A stretch of 10,983 nucleotides of DNA from Jimgerdemannia flammicorona (lineage: Eukaryota > Mucoromycota > Endogonomycetes > Endogonales > Endogonaceae), in contig RBNI01006778.1 in assembly GCA_003990745.1 (NCBI GenBank), forward strand, positions 1-10,983, written 5' to 3'. A program made the position numbers and the translations under genes. This document shows, piece after piece, positions 8,098 through 10,983 of the stretch (positions within the stretch are counted from its first letter, which is position 1; every line of letters begins with the position of its first letter). The notes under the pieces are model-generated. The model ran no database searches. It worked only from the letters and a program-made list of their open reading frames with translations, and was not told the DNA's origin.

Positions 8098-9798
8098 ATG
8101 GCTACTAGTTCAAGCAGTGCTAGCAGCATGCTGCCAAGTCCTGGTAATACAAACACAGCCGGAACGGGTTTTGCTTCCATGATGACGAACATTCTGGCAG
8201 TGGCGCCAATGTCAATGGTAAAGAGGATGATTCCTGTCTTTGACGGTAAGGACTACGCCATATGGGTATACCATATGAAGAATCTCCTAGAAGAATGGGG
8301 TTTGGAGGACTATTGGAAGCCACAGGTGCAAGTAACGACATATGACACCGTGAAAGATCGCAAAGCACTAAGGGAGATTACGTTCACCCTTTCGAACGCG
8401 CAAATGAAGCTGGTAATCAACGCTACGACGGCGAATGAAGCCTGGGAGATTTTACGCAATCACCATCAACAGGCATCCACGTCAAACAGATTCCACTTAA
8501 AGGCACAACTATTCAATCTTCGAATTAAGTCCAAGGAGAGCATTTGGGACTATGCCAATTGAGTCGACGAGCTGGCGAATCAAGTGAATTCCCTTACATC
8601 TACGCTGGTGGATACCATCAAGGATGAAGACAAGGTCCTGGCTCTTATACGAGACCTTCCCGAAGTGTACAACGTGGTTGTCGCTGCTATGAGGGAATCC
8701 AGCAGATTATCAGATTATAAGCATGTCATCACAAGCCTTTTAAATGAGAAAACAAGGCTAGGTAGCAACAATGCCAACAAGGAATACGACGAGAAAGCGT
8801 TCTACGGCGGAGCACATGGACGAGGCAAAGGCAAGCCAAACAAAGATCAAGGCCAGCAACATGAGAAATTCGACGGTAAATGCTTTTACTGTAATAAGCA
8901 TGGACATCGTGAGCAGGACTGCAACCGCAAGAAGAAGGAAAAGGGTGGCCAACAGCAAGGACAACGGCAGGCAAACACGGTGGACGCCAACAACGAGAAC
9001 AGTGGTGGCGGAGGTCTATTCTTTGCAGAAGTGGCGACCTATCCATATGCAGAAACCATTGAAATAGGAGGAAATTCGGAATCAACCGCCAGTTCCACCA
9101 ATGCCAGTTGCAGATGCAATTCCACCAGTTCGACATCTACAAATCCTGGTCAACAAAACACTTTTCAGACAGCGAAAAATGGTGACGTCAACGTCGGCGC
9201 CAGCGCAAATGTAAGCTATATGCCGAACAGTGCTTATGCATGCAGCGAAGAGGTCTGGCTCATGGATTCAGGCACAACACAGCATATGACGGCTCACCGG
9301 GAGTGGTTCTCAATGTATGAGAAGTTCGAGCATCCCATACCTATCAAGCTAGGCGATAATAACGTCATTTACGCTCAAGGGAAAGGCAACGTAGGCATAC
9401 ATCTATATGGAAACGTTGATGAACCTTCAGGCACCTTCGTGAACGTACTATATATTCCAGATATAGGCAAGAGCCTCTTCTCGATAGGCCGGATGATGGC
9501 TCATAGGGACAGAGGAGTAAATATATGCCCAAATGGTGTAATAGTAATCAATCTGAAGAATAATAAGGAATTAATGTATGCATCAAGAAAGGGGAATCTA
9601 TATACAATCAACAGCACGCCGAGTGGTGCTATATCCACATATTCTGCAACTACGACAGGAGAGGATTTCTGGCGTATAATGCATAAACACTTAGGACATA
9701 TCGGTAAAATGAGCCTGGAACGGATGATAAGGAGCAAGTCCGTGTACGGTTTACCAGACTATACGCCACGGATTTCTTTTGCGATGGATGTGCAGTAA
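8098..9798 (+). pseudogene. Copia gag-protease part of the gag-pol ORF
   Basis: Gag forms the particle, and the aspartic protease matures it. The first in-frame ATG is at 8098 (MATSSSSASSMLPS), 50 bases after the primer-binding site. Residues about 43-150 form a copia Gag (UBN2-like) domain (FDGKDYAIWVYHMKNLL; NEAWEILRNHH). TGA at 8560-8562 interrupts at residue 155 in the same frame. A CX2CX4HX4C zinc knuckle (CFYCNKHGHREQDC) lies at 8881-8922, residues 262-275. A Ser/Thr/Asn-rich linker follows, then the protease motif DSGTT at 9265-9279 (Asp 390). The pre-integrase segment with MHKHLGHIGKMSLERM begins near 9675. The frame ends at TAA 9796-9798 only because one T is missing from the run at 9777-9780. 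Without these two lesions, gag, protease and integrase form one frame, as in most copia elements. Confidence 0.85.
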
Positions 9799-10800
9799 AC
9801 AAGGCTTCCTGACAACCTTTTCAGGAATGAACGAAGCGAGCGGCCAGCATTCTTGATTTGATTCATACGGATATTTGTGGCCCCATGTGAATGGCATCAC
9901 ACTCCAGGAAGAAGTATTTTATTACATTCATTGATGATTATACATGCAAAGTCCATGTATATTTCATTGTAGGGAAAAACAAGGCATTCGACAAATTCCA
10001 GGAATTCAAGGCAGCCGTGGAGAATGAGACGGGATGTAGAATACGAACTCTACACTCAGATAATGGCAAAGAATATGTCAACAAAGGTTTCAGACACTTC
10101 TTAAAGAAGAACAGTATACAGCACTCTATGACAGCCCCTTATACACCTCAGCAAAACAGCATAGCAGAACGATTCAATCGAACAGTAGTGGAAATGGCTA
10201 GAATGATGATGAATATGGCCAGCTTACCGAAGTCCTTTTGGGTAGAAGTGGTGAATACGGTGGCATATATTTGAAATCATTGTTTCTCTCGAGCTCTAAG
10301 CAAGGATCTCGGCAAGCAATCTAGGAACGACAGCAATCTTACCCCTGAGGAATTATGGAATGGATCCAAGCCTGATATTTCACACTTACGCATATTCGGA
10401 AGCGAGGCATACATTCTGGACAAAGGTTGCAACCGAGGCAAGTTCGAACCTAAGGTAGATAAGCATATATTCCTTGGATACGATGGAGCGGGATACAGAC
10501 TTTGGAACCTGCAGAAATGACGTATGATCATTTCACACGACGTACAGTTCAAAGAGACTAAGCAGGACATTTACGTGGAAATTCCTATCTCAAATCCGAT
10601 GGTGAATTCGACGGTACAGCCAGCGACATCTACGCCAACTGCAAAGGCCAGCGAAACAACATCTACACCCGGAATGACACTGAAGACTACGCCAAAGACA
10701 TCCTTGGGACCTACATCAGCGAAAACGCAACCCATTCAAATGGAAATGAAGTTGCAAAAACCAAGGATAATGGAAATTACGGATGAGGATGATGAAGAGG
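9780..10800 (+). pseudogene. Copia integrase part of gag-pol, with five in-frame TGA
   Basis: Integrase inserts the cDNA into host DNA. In the frame after the 9777-9780 deletion, CDGC at 9780-9791 supplies the two Cys of the HHCC zinc site, whose His residues are upstream in the other frame. The catalytic core is complete: Asp 9870-9872 (HTDICGP), Asp 10059-10061 (HSDNGKEY), Glu 10167-10169 (AERFNR), with exactly 35 residues between the second Asp and the Glu. Downstream LTPEELWNG, LRIFGSEAY, KFEP and FLGYDGAGYRLWN are typical of copia integrase C-termini. In-frame TGAs lie at 9810, 9828, 9888, 10272 and 10518, each where Arg fits the family. After 10520 comes a Ser/Thr/Pro-rich linker ending in DEDDEED, then the element stops. 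No reverse transcriptase. Confidence 0.85.
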
Positions 10801-10983
10801 ATATGGGGGAGAAGGTGTTAAGATGGGAAGAGCTATTGGGGGATCTGCTGACTGGGTGGTGGGTTGGTTGGGGTCCTCAGGGGGGCTGATGACAGGGTCT
10901 GGTGATGAGGATCTGTGAGCAGAGTGGTGGAAGGGTGGCAATAGTGGGCGACAAGGTGGTCTTTCATAGGGATGGGGTAGGGG
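10801..10983 (+). other. G-rich, C-poor flank, unassigned
   Basis: Composition returns to the LINE type (G-rich on +, one CpG). The frame crossing from copia runs to 10889 but this tail has no copia similarity. No frame shows a motif I recognise, and I could not align it by eye to either LINE copy. It may be LINE sequence beyond the part seen in copy B, another repeat, or the remainder of an interrupted element. Confidence 0.45.

Larger units (their letters stand above)
7879..10790 (+). mobile_element. Ty1/copia LTR retrotransposon, 3'-truncated
   Basis: The order LTR, primer-binding site, gag with zinc knuckle, protease, then integrase, with integrase expected before reverse transcriptase, defines a Ty1/copia (Pseudoviridae-type) element. 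The copy ends in the Ser/Thr/Pro-rich linker after integrase; reverse transcriptase, RNase H and the 3' LTR are absent. Base composition differs sharply from the flanks: about 120 CpG in 2.9 kb by hand count against about 10 in the 7.9 kb upstream. The coding frame has six in-frame TGA stops and one single-base frameshift, so it is dead but fairly young. The left edge is taken from a degenerate LTR start, the right edge from the composition change between 10781 and 10806; both are approximate. Confidence 0.85.

Noticed and set aside
8560..10520. Recoded TGA (alternative genetic code or readthrough as Arg)
   Set aside because: CpG decay of CGA accounts for all six with one mechanism; the element also has a frameshift and lacks RT, so it is dead. 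Other Arg codons, including CGA, remain in use.
1..10983. Undescribed cellular or defence system
   Set aside because: Every stretch with coding character is explained by the two retrotransposon families; no host-like gene, operon, repeat array or structured RNA was found.

Overview
The window is almost entirely decayed retrotransposon DNA from a eukaryotic, probably fungal, genome. I see no host gene, tRNA, rRNA or CRISPR array. There are two classes of element. The first is a non-LTR (LINE) retrotransposon of the two-ORF, APE-endonuclease, L1/Tx1-like type, present as two head-to-tail copies on the + strand. The second is a Ty1/copia LTR retrotransposon, also on +, lying downstream of the second LINE copy.

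Layout. Positions 1-2723 hold LINE copy A. It enters the window inside ORF1 and stops abruptly before its reverse transcriptase region. Positions 2724 to about 7878 hold copy B, which appears to start with its own short 5' leader. It carries ORF1 (about 2810-4863), a short gap, and ORF2 (about 4901-7870: endonuclease, linker, reverse transcriptase, C-terminal region). The two copies align almost without gaps: 11 matches 3290 and 2723 matches 6009. Both are broken by many stops and frameshifts. Positions about 7879-10790 hold the copia element: a short 5' LTR, a primer-binding site complementary to the anticodon half of initiator tRNA-Met, then gag, protease and integrase. It ends before reverse transcriptase and RNase H, so it is a 3'-truncated copy with no 3' LTR here. 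From about 10800 to the end the DNA is again G-rich and C-poor and unassigned.

Organism. The 14-base primer-binding site matches the complement of initiator tRNA-Met with U at position 33, as I remember it from yeasts; animals and plants have C there as I remember them. This points to a fungus, as inference. CpG is nearly absent from the LINE DNA (about 10 sites in 7.9 kb by hand count) and common in the copia element (about 120 in 2.9 kb), which suggests long-term cytosine methylation of old repeats and a younger copia insertion.

How the parts relate. In life, LINE ORF1 would coat the element RNA and ORF2 would nick target DNA and copy the RNA in place. Copia Gag would form particles in which protease and integrase act. 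As they stand, neither LINE copy nor the copia copy looks autonomous. I did not find a new cellular system. The most interesting signals are the mutational signatures (Arg-to-TGA stops in copia, Trp-to-stop in the LINEs), the head-to-tail LINE arrangement, and a conserved ORF1 C-terminal block with no family I recognise.
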